Source: Amnibacterium endophyticum (GTDB lineage: Bacteria; Actinomycetota; Actinomycetes; Actinomycetales; Microbacteriaceae). Taken from it: a DNA stretch of 64,000 nucleotides. The stretch lies in the NCBI RefSeq assembly GCF_042680685.1, contig NZ_JBHUEA010000006.1:62001-126000 (forward strand). Direction: 5' to 3'. Below, one piece after another: positions 21,406 through 30,408 of this stretch. The stretch's first letter is position 1. Each line of letters begins with the position of its first letter. Position numbers and translations under genes: made by a program. The notes below the pieces were generated by a model. The model saw nothing but the letters and a program-made list of their open reading frames with translations, was not told the DNA's origin and ran no database searches.

Positions 21406-21759
21406 GCCGCGCCCGCGTCCGGGCGTCGACGGCGGGTCCGGGCGTCAGTGGCGGATCCGGGCGCGATCGGACAGCCGTTCTCGCCCGGATGTGCCGATGC
21501 CGCCCCATCCGCGCCCGGCTCCTTGCGCGGGCGGCTTCCGACCGCCCGGGCGGCTGGATGCGCCCGTCCTGTCGCAGCTCGCCCGGCCGGCGGGTGAGCG
21601 GGCGCCTGGAAGTCCTGTGGGTCGCCTTCCCGTGCCCCGGCTGACCGCGGACGACCGCGGGCCGGGGCGGTCTCGAGGCTCCGCTGCGCTCCGCACCTCG
21701 ACCAGCGGGGGTGCGCGCCCGCCCGGCGCGGGAGCGGTCCGACCGGGCTGGGCGGCGCG
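21406..21759. other. Intergenic region between ctaB and ctaA
   Basis: A gene-free 354 bases between convergent genes. It begins with three imperfect copies of (G/A)TCCGGGCG spaced about 20 bases apart (21418-21464) and a CGGGCGG...CCGCCCG inverted repeat around 21530-21555. A REP-like element lies at 21669-21709. No gene or RNA was recognised. Confidence 0.6.
21669..21709 (+). repeat. REP-like element
   Basis: One copy of the GGTCTCGAGGCTC...CCGCACCTCGACCAGCGGG element, with GCTGCGCTCC in the middle. It is the same family as the cluster at 13215-13512. Confidence 0.7.
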
Positions 21760-22707
21760 TCAGGCCTCGATGCGCTCCGGGCGCTCCTCGAAGACGTCCG
21801 CGACGGGGCGCCGCAGGTGCACCACGACGTTCGCGGCGGCGGCGGTCAGGCACGCTGCGAGGAAGACGTGCACGATCACGACGCCCGCGTTCCAGTCGAG
21901 CGCGACCTGCGTCACCCCGACGGCGATCTGCAGGGCCTCGACGGTGAGCAGCAGCGTCGCCGGGCGCTGCAGCGGGAGGCGCCGCGCGGTGCTCCAGACG
22001 ACGAGCGCCGCCGTCAGCGCGAACAGCACCCACGCCGAGGTCTCGTGGACCCCGACCAGCACCGTCGCGTCGAGGCCGTTACGGGCGGACGCCGCGTCGC
22101 CGGCGTGCGGGCCGGAGCCCGTCGTCAGGATCCCGAGCAGCACCACCACGGCGGTCACGGGGGCGATCGCGACCCCGAGGGCGGCGAGCGGAGCGGGCAC
22201 GGCGAGCACCCGCTCGCCCGGGCCGGTGCGCACCCGGTGCAGGAAGACCGTCATCACCACGACGAGCGCGAGGGAGATCAGCAGGTGGGCGGCGACGGTC
22301 CACGGGTTGAGCCCCGTCCAGACCGTGATGCCGCCGAGGACGGCCTGCGCCGGGATGCTCAGCAGCTGCACGAGGGCCGGCCACCAGAGGTCGCGGCGGC
22401 GCTTCCGCATCCGCCACACGGCGGCCAGCGTGAGCACGGCGACCGCGACGAGCGCGAAGGTGAGCAGCCGGTTGCCGAACTCGATGACACCGTGCACGCC
22501 CATCTCCGGCGTGGTCGTGAAGGAGTCCGCGGTGCAGCGGGGCCAGGTCGGGCAGCCGAGTCCGGAGCCCGTCAGCCGGACCGCCGCGCCCGTGCCCACG
22601 ATCAGGATCTCGGCGACGAGGGACGCGACGGCGGCGACGAGCACCCGCCGTCCCGTGCCCTCGGGCAGGGGGCGGCGGCGAGGGGGTGCGGCTGGGCTGG
22701 TGAACAC
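21760..22707 (-). CDS. ctaA: Heme A synthase CtaA (COX15 family)
   Basis: A 315-residue membrane protein with eight predicted helices that oxidises heme O to heme A. The extracytoplasmic cysteine motif GSGLGCPTWPRC is near residue 52, and heme-ligand-type histidines occur in VHGVIEFGNRL, WTVAAHLL, VHETSAW and IVHVFLA. The GTG start is preceded by GGGAGGC. It is divergent from sufB and convergent with ctaB. With ctaB and the SURF1 gene at 29.5-30.4 kb it shows the cell builds an aa3-type oxidase. Confidence 0.95.
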   Translation of the reverse strand: MFTSPAAPPRRRPLPEGTGRRVLVAAVASLVAEILIVGTGAAVRLTGSGLGCPTWPRCTADSFTTTPEMGVHGVIEFGNRLLTFALVAVAVLTLAAVWRMRKRRRDLWWPALVQLLSIPAQAVLGGITVWTGLNPWTVAAHLLISLALVVVMTVFLHRVRTGPGERVLAVPAPLAALGVAIAPVTAVVVLLGILTTGSGPHAGDAASARNGLDATVLVGVHETSAWVLFALTAALVVWSTARRLPLQRPATLLLTVEALQIAVGVTQVALDWNAGVVIVHVFLAACLTAAAANVVVHLRRPVADVFEERPERIEA

Positions 22708-22907
22708 GGGCGGGGACGCCTCCGGGAGGTCGCACGGCGGTAGAGTCGGCGGTCGGCCGGCACCGGTCCTGGAGCCGATCCGGGTCCGCCGGCCGCGAGC
22801 CCGACCGGGTGCGGCCTGGGCTGCGACACGAATCGTACGGCCGCGCCGGCGATGGAATGCGCTCGGCGTCCGCCGGGTTCACCTGAAGCGACGAGAGGAG
22901 CACCGAC

Positions 22908-24326
22908 GTGTCAGACGTGCTGATCGACCGCCCAGAGCTGGAGGGCCTCGGGGTCTACGAGTTCGGCTGGGCCGACTCCGACTCCGCCGGGGCCTCCGCG
23001 AAGCGCGGACTCTCCTCCGCCGTCGTGGAGGACATCTCGCGCCGCAAGGCCGAGCCCGAGTGGATGCTGAAGAACCGGCTCAAGGGGCTCTCGATGTTCG
23101 AGCGCAAGCCCATGCCGACCTGGGGCGCCGACCTGTCCGGCATCGACTTCGACAACATTAAGTACTTCGTCCGCTCCACCGAGCGCCAGGCGCAGACGTG
23201 GGAGGACCTGCCGGAGGACATCCGGAAGACCTACGAGCGGCTCGGCATCCCCGAGGCCGAGCGCCAGCGCCTCGTCGCGGGCGTCGCCGCGCAGTACGAG
23301 TCCGAGGTCGTCTACCACCAGATCCAGGAGGAGCTGGAGGCCAAGGGCGTCATCTTCATGGACACCGACACGGCCCTGCGCGAGCACCCCGAGTTCTTCA
23401 CGGAGTACTTCGGCACCGTGATCCCCGCGGGCGACAACAAGTTCGCGTCGCTGAACACGGCGGTCTGGTCGGGCGGCTCCTTCGTCTACGTGCCGAAGGG
23501 CGTGCACGTCGACATCCCGCTGCAGGCCTACTTCCGCATCAACACCGAGAACATGGGCCAGTTCGAGCGGACGCTGATCATCGCCGACGAGGGCTCGTAC
23601 GTGCACTACATCGAGGGCTGCACGGCGCCGATCTACAAGAGCGACTCGCTGCACTCCGCGGTCGTCGAGATCGTCGTGAAGAAGGACGCCCGCGTCCGCT
23701 ACACGACCATCCAGAACTGGTCGAACAACGTCTACAACCTCGTCACCAAGCGCGCGATCGCGCACGAGGGCGCGACGATGGAGTGGGTCGACGGCAACAT
23801 CGGCTCCAAGGTCACGATGAAGTACCCGTCGATCTACCTGGTGGGCGAGCACGCCAAGGGCGAGACCCTCTCGGTCGCCTTCGCCGGGCCCGGCCAGCAC
23901 CAGGACGCCGGCGCGAAGATGGTCCACATGGCGCCGCACACGCAGTCGTCGATCGTGTCGAAGTCGATCGCGCGCGGCGGCGGCCGGGCGGGCTACCGGG
24001 GCGAGGTGCGGGTCGACCCGAACGCGCACCACTCCGCGAACACCGTCCGCTGCGACGCGCTGCTCGTCGACACGATCAGCCGCTCCGACACGTACCCGGC
24101 CATCGACATCCGCGTCGACGACGTGCAGCTCGGCCACGAGGCGACGGTCTCGAAGGTGTCCGAGGAGCAGCTCTTCTACCTGATGAGCCGCGGCATGCCG
24201 GAGGACGAGGCGATGGCGATGATCGTCCGCGGCTTCATCGAGCCGATCGCGCGCGAGCTGCCGATGGAGTACGCGCTCGAGCTGAACAAACTGATCGAGA
24301 TGGGCATGGAAGGGAGCGTCGGCTAG
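22908..24326 (+). CDS. sufB: Fe-S cluster assembly protein SufB
   Basis: A 472-residue scaffold subunit of the SufBCD complex on which Fe-S clusters are built. The conserved core is intact: VYVPKGVHVDIPLQ, YVHYIEGCTAP, WSNNVYNLVTKRA, and the C-terminal RGMPEDEAMAMIVRGF. The GTG is preceded by GAGAGGAG. It is the first gene of sufB-sufD-ferredoxin-sufC-sufT. The SufR-type repressor that opens the operon in many actinobacteria is missing here; the 200 bases upstream hold only the divergent ctaA start. Confidence 0.97.
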   Translation: MSDVLIDRPELEGLGVYEFGWADSDSAGASAKRGLSSAVVEDISRRKAEPEWMLKNRLKGLSMFERKPMPTWGADLSGIDFDNIKYFVRSTERQAQTWEDLPEDIRKTYERLGIPEAERQRLVAGVAAQYESEVVYHQIQEELEAKGVIFMDTDTALREHPEFFTEYFGTVIPAGDNKFASLNTAVWSGGSFVYVPKGVHVDIPLQAYFRINTENMGQFERTLIIADEGSYVHYIEGCTAPIYKSDSLHSAVVEIVVKKDARVRYTTIQNWSNNVYNLVTKRAIAHEGATMEWVDGNIGSKVTMKYPSIYLVGEHAKGETLSVAFAGPGQHQDAGAKMVHMAPHTQSSIVSKSIARGGGRAGYRGEVRVDPNAHHSANTVRCDALLVDTISRSDTYPAIDIRVDDVQLGHEATVSKVSEEQLFYLMSRGMPEDEAMAMIVRGFIEPIARELPMEYALELNKLIEMGMEGSVG

Positions 24327-25598
24327 ATGGCGCGGACCCCAGCGAAGGACGCGGAGTCCACCGACGTCGTCGACTCGCTGTCGACCGACCCGGTGCACCC
24401 CGCGACCGGCGACGACATCGAGGACGTCACCGGCACGGGCGGCCGTCCGGCGATCGTCGCGGACGCGACGTCCGGCCACGGCGTCGTGCCGGTGCAGACG
24501 CGCAACGCGCGCTTCAGCTCCACCGACGTCGCCGACTTCCCGGCCGTCACCGGCCGCGAGGCGGTCTGGAAGCTGACGCCGGTCGCGGAGCTGCAGGACC
24601 TGATCGACGGCGACCTCGACGGCGGCCGCTACGACGTCGAGACGACCGCCGACGGCGGCGCCTCCGTGTCCTGGGTCGGCCGGGACGACGAGCGCATCGG
24701 CACGGCGGGCATCCCGGAGGACCGGGCCGCGGCGAACGCCTGGTCGTCCTTCGAGGAGGCGCTGGTCGTCGAGGTCCGCGGCGAGGAGCCCTCGGCCGCG
24801 ACGGTCCGACGGGCCGCGCTCGGTGCGGCGCCCCGCGCCGCGCACACGATCGTCGACGCGGCGCGGTTCTCGAAGTCGGTCGTGGTGCTCGACAACGCGG
24901 GCGACGCGCGGCTCGCGGAGAACGTCGAGATCCTCGTGCGCGACGGCGCCGACCTCACCGTCGTCACGGTGCAGGACTGGGACGACGACGCGCGCCACGT
25001 GGCGAACCACTTCGCCCGGGTGGGCCGCGACGCGCGCCTGAAGCACGTCGTGGTCTCCTTCGGCGGCGGCGTCGTGCGCGTGAACCCCTCCGTGACGCTC
25101 GCCGGCTCCGGCGCCGACGGCGAGCTGCTCGGCGTCTACTTCGCCGATGCGGGACAGCACCTGGAGAGCCAGGTCTTCCTGTTCCACCAGGCGGACCACA
25201 CGAAGGGCCGGGTCGAGTACCGGGGCGCGCTGCAGGGCGAGGGTGCGCACACGGTGTGGATCGGGGACGTGCTGATCGGCCCCGACGCGACCGGCACCGA
25301 CTCGTACGAGCAGAACCGCAACCTGGTGCTCACCGAGGGCACGCGCGCCGACTCGATCCCGAACCTCGAGATCGAGACGGGCGACATCGAGGGCGCCGGG
25401 CACGCCTCGGCGACCGGTCGCTTCGACGACGAGCAGCTCTTCTACCTGCAGGCGCGCGGAATCCCGGAGGACCAGGCGCGCCGGCTCGTGGTCCGCGGCT
25501 TCCTCGCCTCCATCGTGCAGAAGATCGGCGTGCCCGAGCTGCAGGAGCGGCTGCAGGAGGCCGTCGAGGCGGAGCTGGCCGGCGAGGCCCGCCCGTGA
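24327..25598 (+). CDS. sufD: Fe-S cluster assembly protein SufD
   Basis: A 423-residue partner of SufB and SufC. The core matches the SufB/D beta-helix family (VSFGGGVVRVNPSVTLAG, and the C-terminal YLQARGIPEDQARRLVVRGFL). The N-terminal 80 residues are acidic and poorly conserved (MARTPAKDAESTDVVD...). The ATG begins at the base after the sufB stop, with AAGGGAG inside the end of sufB as its ribosome binding site. The end overlaps the ferredoxin gene by four bases. Confidence 0.96.
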   Translation: MARTPAKDAESTDVVDSLSTDPVHPATGDDIEDVTGTGGRPAIVADATSGHGVVPVQTRNARFSSTDVADFPAVTGREAVWKLTPVAELQDLIDGDLDGGRYDVETTADGGASVSWVGRDDERIGTAGIPEDRAAANAWSSFEEALVVEVRGEEPSAATVRRAALGAAPRAAHTIVDAARFSKSVVVLDNAGDARLAENVEILVRDGADLTVVTVQDWDDDARHVANHFARVGRDARLKHVVVSFGGGVVRVNPSVTLAGSGADGELLGVYFADAGQHLESQVFLFHQADHTKGRVEYRGALQGEGAHTVWIGDVLIGPDATGTDSYEQNRNLVLTEGTRADSIPNLEIETGDIEGAGHASATGRFDDEQLFYLQARGIPEDQARRLVVRGFLASIVQKIGVPELQERLQEAVEAELAGEARP

Positions 25599-25933
25599 CC
25601 GCCGAGCGCGTCTGCGGGGTGGACGACCTGGAGCAGGACACCGCCCTGCGGGTCGTCGTCGGCGGCGTGCCCGTCGCCGTCGTGAAGGACGGCAGCGGGA
25701 ACGTCTTCGCGATCGGCGACACCTGCACGCACGGTGACATCTCGCTGTCCGAGGGCTTCGTCGAGGCCGACACCCTCGAGTGCTGGGCCCACGGCTCCAA
25801 GTTCTCCCTCACGAGCGGGCGCCCGCTCACCCTGCCGGCCTACCAGCCGGTACCCGTCTTCCGAGTCACCGTGGAGGGCGGCGACGTGCTCGTCGACCCC
25901 ACCCCGGTGCCCGCCTCCTCGCTGCCCGAATAG
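25595..25933 (+). CDS. Rieske-type non-heme ferredoxin of the suf operon
   Basis: A 112-residue single-domain Rieske [2Fe-2S] protein. Ligands are in CTHGDISLSEG and, 17 residues later, CWAHGSKF, the normal C-x-H...C-x2-H set. It is a soluble electron carrier; its place between sufD and sufC is typical of actinobacteria and suggests a redox role in cluster assembly or a role as first client. The GTG start overlaps the sufD stop (GTGA). The frame extends far upstream antisense-like through sufD and sufB, but only this part is coding. Confidence 0.95.
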   Translation: MTAERVCGVDDLEQDTALRVVVGGVPVAVVKDGSGNVFAIGDTCTHGDISLSEGFVEADTLECWAHGSKFSLTSGRPLTLPAYQPVPVFRVTVEGGDVLVDPTPVPASSLPE

Positions 25934-25974
25934 GGCAGCGATCACCACAGCGCCCTCCTGACGGAAGGAACCCG

Positions 25975-26739
25975 ATGTCCACCCTCGAGATCCGCGACCT
26001 GCACGTCTCCATCGAGACCGAGCAGGGCACGAAGCCGATCCTCCGCGGCGTCGACCTGACGATCCGCACCGGCGAGACCCACGCCGTGATGGGCCCGAAC
26101 GGCTCCGGCAAGTCGACGCTCGCCTACACGATCGCGGGCCACCCGCGGTACCAGGTCGACTCCGGGTCGATCACGCTCGACGGCGAGGACGTCCTCGCGA
26201 TGAGCGTCGACGAGCGCGCCCGCGCCGGCCTCTTCCTCGCGATGCAGTACCCGGTCGAGATCCCCGGCGTCACCGTGAGCAACTTCCTGCGCACCGCGAA
26301 GACCGCGATCGACGGGCAGGCGCCCGCCATCCGCGGCTGGGTGAAGGACGTCCGCGAGTCGATGGACAACCTGCGCATGGACCAGGCCTTCGCGGAGCGC
26401 AACGTCAACGAGGGCTTCTCCGGTGGCGAGAAGAAGCGCCACGAGATCCTCCAGCTCGAGCTGCTGAAGCCGCGCATCGCCGTGCTCGACGAGACCGACT
26501 CCGGGCTCGACGTCGACGCGCTGAAGATCGTGTCCGAGGGCGTGAACCGGGCGAAGTCCTCGTCCGACCTCGGCGTCCTCCTGATCACGCACTACACGCG
26601 GATCCTGCGCTACATCCGCCCCGACTTCGTGCACGTCTTCGTGAACGGCCGGGTCGCGGAGGAGGGCGGCGCCGAGCTCGCCGACCGGCTCGAGGACGAG
26701 GGCTACGACCGCTACCTCACCGCCGCGGCGACGGCCTGA
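25975..26739 (+). CDS. sufC: Fe-S cluster assembly ATPase SufC
   Basis: A 254-residue ABC-type ATPase that drives shape changes of the SufB/SufD scaffold. Walker A is GPNGSGKST (near residue 40), the signature is FSGGEKKRHEILQL and Walker B is IAVLDETDSGLD, with the ETDSGLD sequence typical of SufC. GGAAGGA precedes the ATG. It is followed two bases later by sufT. Confidence 0.97.
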   Translation: MSTLEIRDLHVSIETEQGTKPILRGVDLTIRTGETHAVMGPNGSGKSTLAYTIAGHPRYQVDSGSITLDGEDVLAMSVDERARAGLFLAMQYPVEIPGVTVSNFLRTAKTAIDGQAPAIRGWVKDVRESMDNLRMDQAFAERNVNEGFSGGEKKRHEILQLELLKPRIAVLDETDSGLDVDALKIVSEGVNRAKSSSDLGVLLITHYTRILRYIRPDFVHVFVNGRVAEEGGAELADRLEDEGYDRYLTAAATA

Positions 26740-26741
26740 CG

Positions 26742-27071
26742 ATGGCCACGCCGCTCGCGCCCGAGCGCTTCGACGAGCTGCAGGAGGCGCTGAAGGACGT
26801 CGTCGACCCCGAGCTCGGGGTGAACGTCGTCGACCTCGGCCTGATCTACGACCTCGGCTGGGACGACGAGAACGACGCGCTCGTCATCAACATGACGCTC
26901 ACCTCGGCCGGCTGCCCGCTGACGGACGTCATCGAGGACGAGACCGCGCAGGCGCTCGACGGGCACGTCGAGCGGTTCCGCATCAACTGGGTCTGGATGC
27001 CGCCGTGGGGCCCGGAGCGGATGACGGACGACGGCAAGGACATGATGCGGGCGATCGGCTTCCAGATCTGA
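26742..27071 (+). CDS. sufT: Fe-S maturation protein SufT (MIP18/DUF59 family)
   Basis: A 109-residue MIP18-family protein with DPELGVNVVDLGLIYDL near the N-terminus and the conserved cysteine in LTSAGCPLTDVIED. SufT proteins help mature Fe-S proteins under high demand. It is the last gene of the suf operon. The cysteine desulfurase SufS and the SufU sulfur carrier, often in this operon, are not encoded in the window, so sulfur must come from elsewhere in the genome. Confidence 0.93.
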   Translation: MATPLAPERFDELQEALKDVVDPELGVNVVDLGLIYDLGWDDENDALVINMTLTSAGCPLTDVIEDETAQALDGHVERFRINWVWMPPWGPERMTDDGKDMMRAIGFQI

Positions 27072-27102
27072 CCCCTGCTCGACCCGCAGGCGCCTGCTCG
27101 AT

Positions 27103-27147
27103 CGGTGTCCGTGCTGCTCCGACGACGTCGGAGCAGCACGAGCACCG
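27103..27147. terminator. Bidirectional terminator between sufT and bioY
   Basis: A perfect 13-base-pair stem (27111-27123 with 27127-27139) with a three-base loop. It is extended past a three-base internal mismatch by five more pairs (27103-27107 with 27143-27147). It sits between convergent genes. Confidence 0.8.
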
Positions 27148-27157
27148 ACCGATGCGA

Positions 27158-27787
27158 TCAGCCGCGGAGGCGGGTCGCCCCGCGCCAGGCGAGCGGCAGC
27201 AGCAGGCCGGCCGCGACCGCCTTCACCAGGTCGCCCGCGAGGAACGGCACGAAGCCGGCGCCCCACACCGCGGCGGCGAGCGAGTCGTAGCCGAGCGCCC
27301 CGTGCCACACGGACGGGCCGAGCCGGCCGAGCACCGCCGCGAGCCAGGGCAGGCCGAAGGCGTACATCACGGCGGTGCCGGCGAGGAACGAGACGACCGT
27401 GCCGACGACGCGGCGGTCCCACGCGCGTCGCGCGAGCCCGCCGACCAGCGCCGCCGCGACCACGAAGCCCACGACGTAGCCGCCCGAGGTGAGGGCGAAG
27501 AGGCTGCCCGAGGCGCCCCCGGCGAAGACCGGCAGCCCCAGGACGCCGACCGCCAGGTAGAGCGCCATCGAGAGCGCCCCGCGCAGCGGTCCGAGCACCG
27601 TGCCGACGAGCAGCACCCCGAACGTCTGCCCCGTCATCGGCACCGGCCACATCGGCACCGTCAGCTGCGCGAGCCCCGCGGTGAGCGCCGCGCCGGCCAC
27701 CACCAGCGCGGCGTCGACGGCGAGCGAGCGGGGCAGCACGCGGTCGACGAGGACCGGGCGCACAAGGGCGGGCGAGAACGACGACAC
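27158..27787 (-). CDS. bioY: Biotin transporter subunit BioY
   Basis: A 209-residue membrane protein with six helices, the substrate-binding S component of an energy-coupling-factor (ECF) biotin transporter. Family residues are seen in VPMWPVPMTGQTFGVLL and ALYLAVGVLGLPVFAGG. The GTG start is preceded by CAGGAG. BioM and BioN are not adjacent, so it must share an ECF module elsewhere or work alone. No biotin-repressor operator was recognised in the 140-base divergent region. Confidence 0.93.
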   Translation of the reverse strand: MSSFSPALVRPVLVDRVLPRSLAVDAALVVAGAALTAGLAQLTVPMWPVPMTGQTFGVLLVGTVLGPLRGALSMALYLAVGVLGLPVFAGGASGSLFALTSGGYVVGFVVAAALVGGLARRAWDRRVVGTVVSFLAGTAVMYAFGLPWLAAVLGRLGPSVWHGALGYDSLAAAVWGAGFVPFLAGDLVKAVAAGLLLPLAWRGATRLRG

Positions 27788-27928
27788 GGGGCTCCTGACC
27801 GGGCGCGGCGGAAGGAGGCCGGCCCCGACCTAAACTAGGGAGTCCGCCGCCACGCGCTCCTGTGCCCGTCGCACACGCCTCCGGCGGAATCGTCGTCGAT
27901 CCCCTCCAAGGAGCTCGCTCTGCTCGCC

Positions 27929-29518
27929 GTGCATGATCTCGAGATCACCGTCGGCGCCCGCCGGCTGATGGCGGACGTCGAGTTCCGCGTCTCCGCGGGG
28001 GACAAGGTCGGGCTGGTCGGCCGCAACGGCGCTGGCAAGACCACCCTGACGAAGACCCTCGCGGGGGAGACGCAGCCGACCGCGGGCCGGATCGAGCGGT
28101 CGGGGGAGATCGGCTACCTGCCGCAGGACCCGCGGGCCGGCGACCCGGAGCAGCTCGCCCGCACCCGGATCCTCGACGCCCGCGGGCTCGGCTCGCTGCA
28201 GCTGCAGATGGCCGAGGCGACCGAGCGGATGGGCTCCGACGACCAGGCGGTCGCGCAGAAGGCGATCAACCGCTACGCGCGGCTGGAGGAGGAGTTCACC
28301 GCGAAGGGCGGGTACGCCGCGGAGGCCGAGGCCGCCTCCATCTCGTCGAACCTCGCCCTGCCGGACCGGATCCTCGACCAGCCGCTCCGCACCCTCTCCG
28401 GCGGCCAGCGCCGGCGCATCGAGCTCGCGCGGATCCTGTTCAGCGACGCCGGCACCCTGATCCTCGACGAGCCGACGAACCACCTCGACGCCGACTCGAT
28501 CATCTGGCTGCGCGAGTTCCTGAAGACCTATCGCGGCGGCGTCATCGTGATCAGCCACGACGTCGACCTCGTCGGCGAGGTCGTCAACCGGGTGTTCTAC
28601 CTCGACGCGAACCGGCAGGTGCTCGACGTCTACAACATGGGCTGGAAGCAGTACCTGCGCCAGCGGGAGACGGACGAGCAGCGTCGCAAGCGGGAGCGGC
28701 AGAACGCGGAGAAGAAGGCGTCCGCCCTGCAGCTGCAGGCCGCCAAGATGGGCGCGAAGGCGACGAAGGCCGTCGCCGCGCAGAACATGGTGCGCCGCGC
28801 GGAGCGGCTGCTCTCCGGCCTCGAGGAGGTCCGCCAGGTCGAGCGGGTGGCGAAGCTGCGCTTCCCCGACCCGGCGCCGTCGGGGAAGACGCCGCTGATG
28901 GCGAGCGACCTGTCCAAGTCCTACGGCTCGCTCGAGATCTTCTCCGCGGTCGACCTCGCGATCGACCGCGGCAGCAAGGTGGTGGTGCTCGGGCTGAACG
29001 GCGCCGGCAAGACGACGCTGCTGCGCATCCTCGCGGGGGTCGACCGGCCCGACACCGGCCAAGTGGAGCCCGGGTACGGCCTGCGCATCGGCTACTACGC
29101 GCAGGAGCACGAGACCATCGACGTCGCGCGGTCGGTGCTCGAGAACATGCTGTCCGCCGCGCCCGCGCTGTCGGCGACGGAGGCCCGCCGGGTGCTCGGC
29201 TCGTTCCTGTTCACCGGGGACGACGGCGACAAGCCAGCGGGCGTCCTGTCCGGCGGCGAGAAGACGCGGCTCGCGCTCGCGATGCTCGTGGTGTCGGCAG
29301 CGAACGTGCTGCTGCTCGACGAGCCGACGAACAACCTCGACCCCGCCAGCCGCGAGGAGATCCTCGGGGCGCTCGCGAACTACAGCGGCGCGGTGGTGCT
29401 CGTCAGCCACGACGAGGGGGCCGTGGAGGCGCTGAACCCGGAGCGCGTGCTGATCATGCCCGACGGCACGGAGGACCACTTCAACGCGGACTACCTGGAC
29501 CTGATCTCGGTCAGCTGA
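27929..29518 (+). CDS. ABC-F family ATP-binding protein
   Basis: A soluble protein of 529 residues with two ABC domains and no membrane part, so it acts on ribosomes rather than as a transporter. The first ATPase has Walker A GRNGAGKTT and signature TLSGGQRRR; the second has GLNGAGKTT and LSGGEKTRLALA. Between them is a basic linker (about residues 230-300) rich in Arg, Lys and Gln, the element that reaches the peptidyl-transferase region. The first standard start is the GTG at 27929, but AAGGAG lies 15 bases before it. A CTG at 27920, six bases after AAGGAG, would add MLA and fit relatives better. The 3-prime end overlaps the convergent SURF1 gene by eight bases. Confidence 0.93.
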   Translation: MHDLEITVGARRLMADVEFRVSAGDKVGLVGRNGAGKTTLTKTLAGETQPTAGRIERSGEIGYLPQDPRAGDPEQLARTRILDARGLGSLQLQMAEATERMGSDDQAVAQKAINRYARLEEEFTAKGGYAAEAEAASISSNLALPDRILDQPLRTLSGGQRRRIELARILFSDAGTLILDEPTNHLDADSIIWLREFLKTYRGGVIVISHDVDLVGEVVNRVFYLDANRQVLDVYNMGWKQYLRQRETDEQRRKRERQNAEKKASALQLQAAKMGAKATKAVAAQNMVRRAERLLSGLEEVRQVERVAKLRFPDPAPSGKTPLMASDLSKSYGSLEIFSAVDLAIDRGSKVVVLGLNGAGKTTLLRILAGVDRPDTGQVEPGYGLRIGYYAQEHETIDVARSVLENMLSAAPALSATEARRVLGSFLFTGDDGDKPAGVLSGGEKTRLALAMLVVSAANVLLLDEPTNNLDPASREEILGALANYSGAVVLVSHDEGAVEALNPERVLIMPDGTEDHFNADYLDLISVS

Positions 29519-30401
29519 CCGGCCTGCGGCGGTCCTCCCCGCCGACGGGCAGCTCCTCCAGGGCGTCCTCGACGGCCTCGTCGGAGGGCGCGCGGCGGGA
29601 CCGGCGCACGGCGGCCCGCGCGTCCGCCGCGAGGATGACCTCGTCGCCGGCGTCCTGCAGCTCGCGGCGCACGGACCACGCGAGGGCGAGGAAGCCGAGC
29701 ATCGCGAAGAGGATCCACTGGATCGCGTAGGAGAGGTGCGTGCCCTCGTCCACGCCGGTCTGGGTGTCCGGAACGATCCGCGACGGCACCTCGGCCGGCT
29801 GGGGGGACTCGGACGCGACCTGGCCGTACGCGCCCGTGTAGGTCGGAGCGCCGACGTCGCGGGCGACCTGCTGCAGGTCGATGGACGGGATCTGCCCCGC
29901 CGGAGCGGTGCGGCCCGCGAGCGGCCCCTCGTCGCCCTGCAGGCGCGCGTCCACGACGACCCGGCCGGACGGCGGCGCGGGCACGCTGTCCGGCGCGTCC
30001 TGCGTCGTGCCGACCGACACCCAGCCGCGGTCGAGGACGAGGACGTCCCCATCGTCGAGGCGGAACGGGGTCAGCACCTCGAACCCCGGGTTCCCGTCCT
30101 GCACCCGGTTGCGCACGAGCAGCTGCCGGTCGGTGAGGTACTCGCCCGAGACGCGCACGGTCCGCCAGCGCTCGCCGGGGTCCCATGCCGTCAGCGACGG
30201 CAGGAGCTCGGCGAGCGTCGCGGGAGGAGCGGTCGTGTTCGCGGCGATCAGCGCGCTCGCCTGCGCGGTCTCCTCGCGCCGCGCGAACTGCCACCACGAC
30301 AGCAGCCCGCAGCCGATCGCGAAGCCGATGACGAGCGCGAGCGAGCGCCGCCACCGGCCGTTCGAGACCAGGGCGGCCGCGATCCTGCCGACCTGCCGCA
30401 C
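29511..30401 (-). CDS. SURF1 family cytochrome oxidase biogenesis protein
   Basis: A 296-residue membrane protein with an N-terminal helix (about residues 20-38), a large extracytoplasmic domain and a second helix near residue 230 (YAIQWILFAMLGFLALAWSV), the SURF1 topology. It assists insertion of heme a into cytochrome oxidase subunit I. The GxxLSWWQF segment at the first helix and LVLDRGWV in the middle fit the family. A charged cytoplasmic tail of about 50 residues follows. It is the last gene of a minus-strand group after a 67-residue metal-binding-type protein (7-base gap) and a DUF3099 protein. Confidence 0.92.
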   Translation of the reverse strand: MRQVGRIAAALVSNGRWRRSLALVIGFAIGCGLLSWWQFARREETAQASALIAANTTAPPATLAELLPSLTAWDPGERWRTVRVSGEYLTDRQLLVRNRVQDGNPGFEVLTPFRLDDGDVLVLDRGWVSVGTTQDAPDSVPAPPSGRVVVDARLQGDEGPLAGRTAPAGQIPSIDLQQVARDVGAPTYTGAYGQVASESPQPAEVPSRIVPDTQTGVDEGTHLSYAIQWILFAMLGFLALAWSVRRELQDAGDEVILAADARAAVRRSRRAPSDEAVEDALEELPVGGEDRRRPVS

Positions 30402-30408
30402 GAGTCGG

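Noticed and set aside
27788..27928. Biotin riboswitch or BirA/BioR operator between bioY and the ABC-F gene
   Set aside because: No palindrome or known motif was visible. A TAAACT box at 27831 could be the ABC-F promoter but support is weak.
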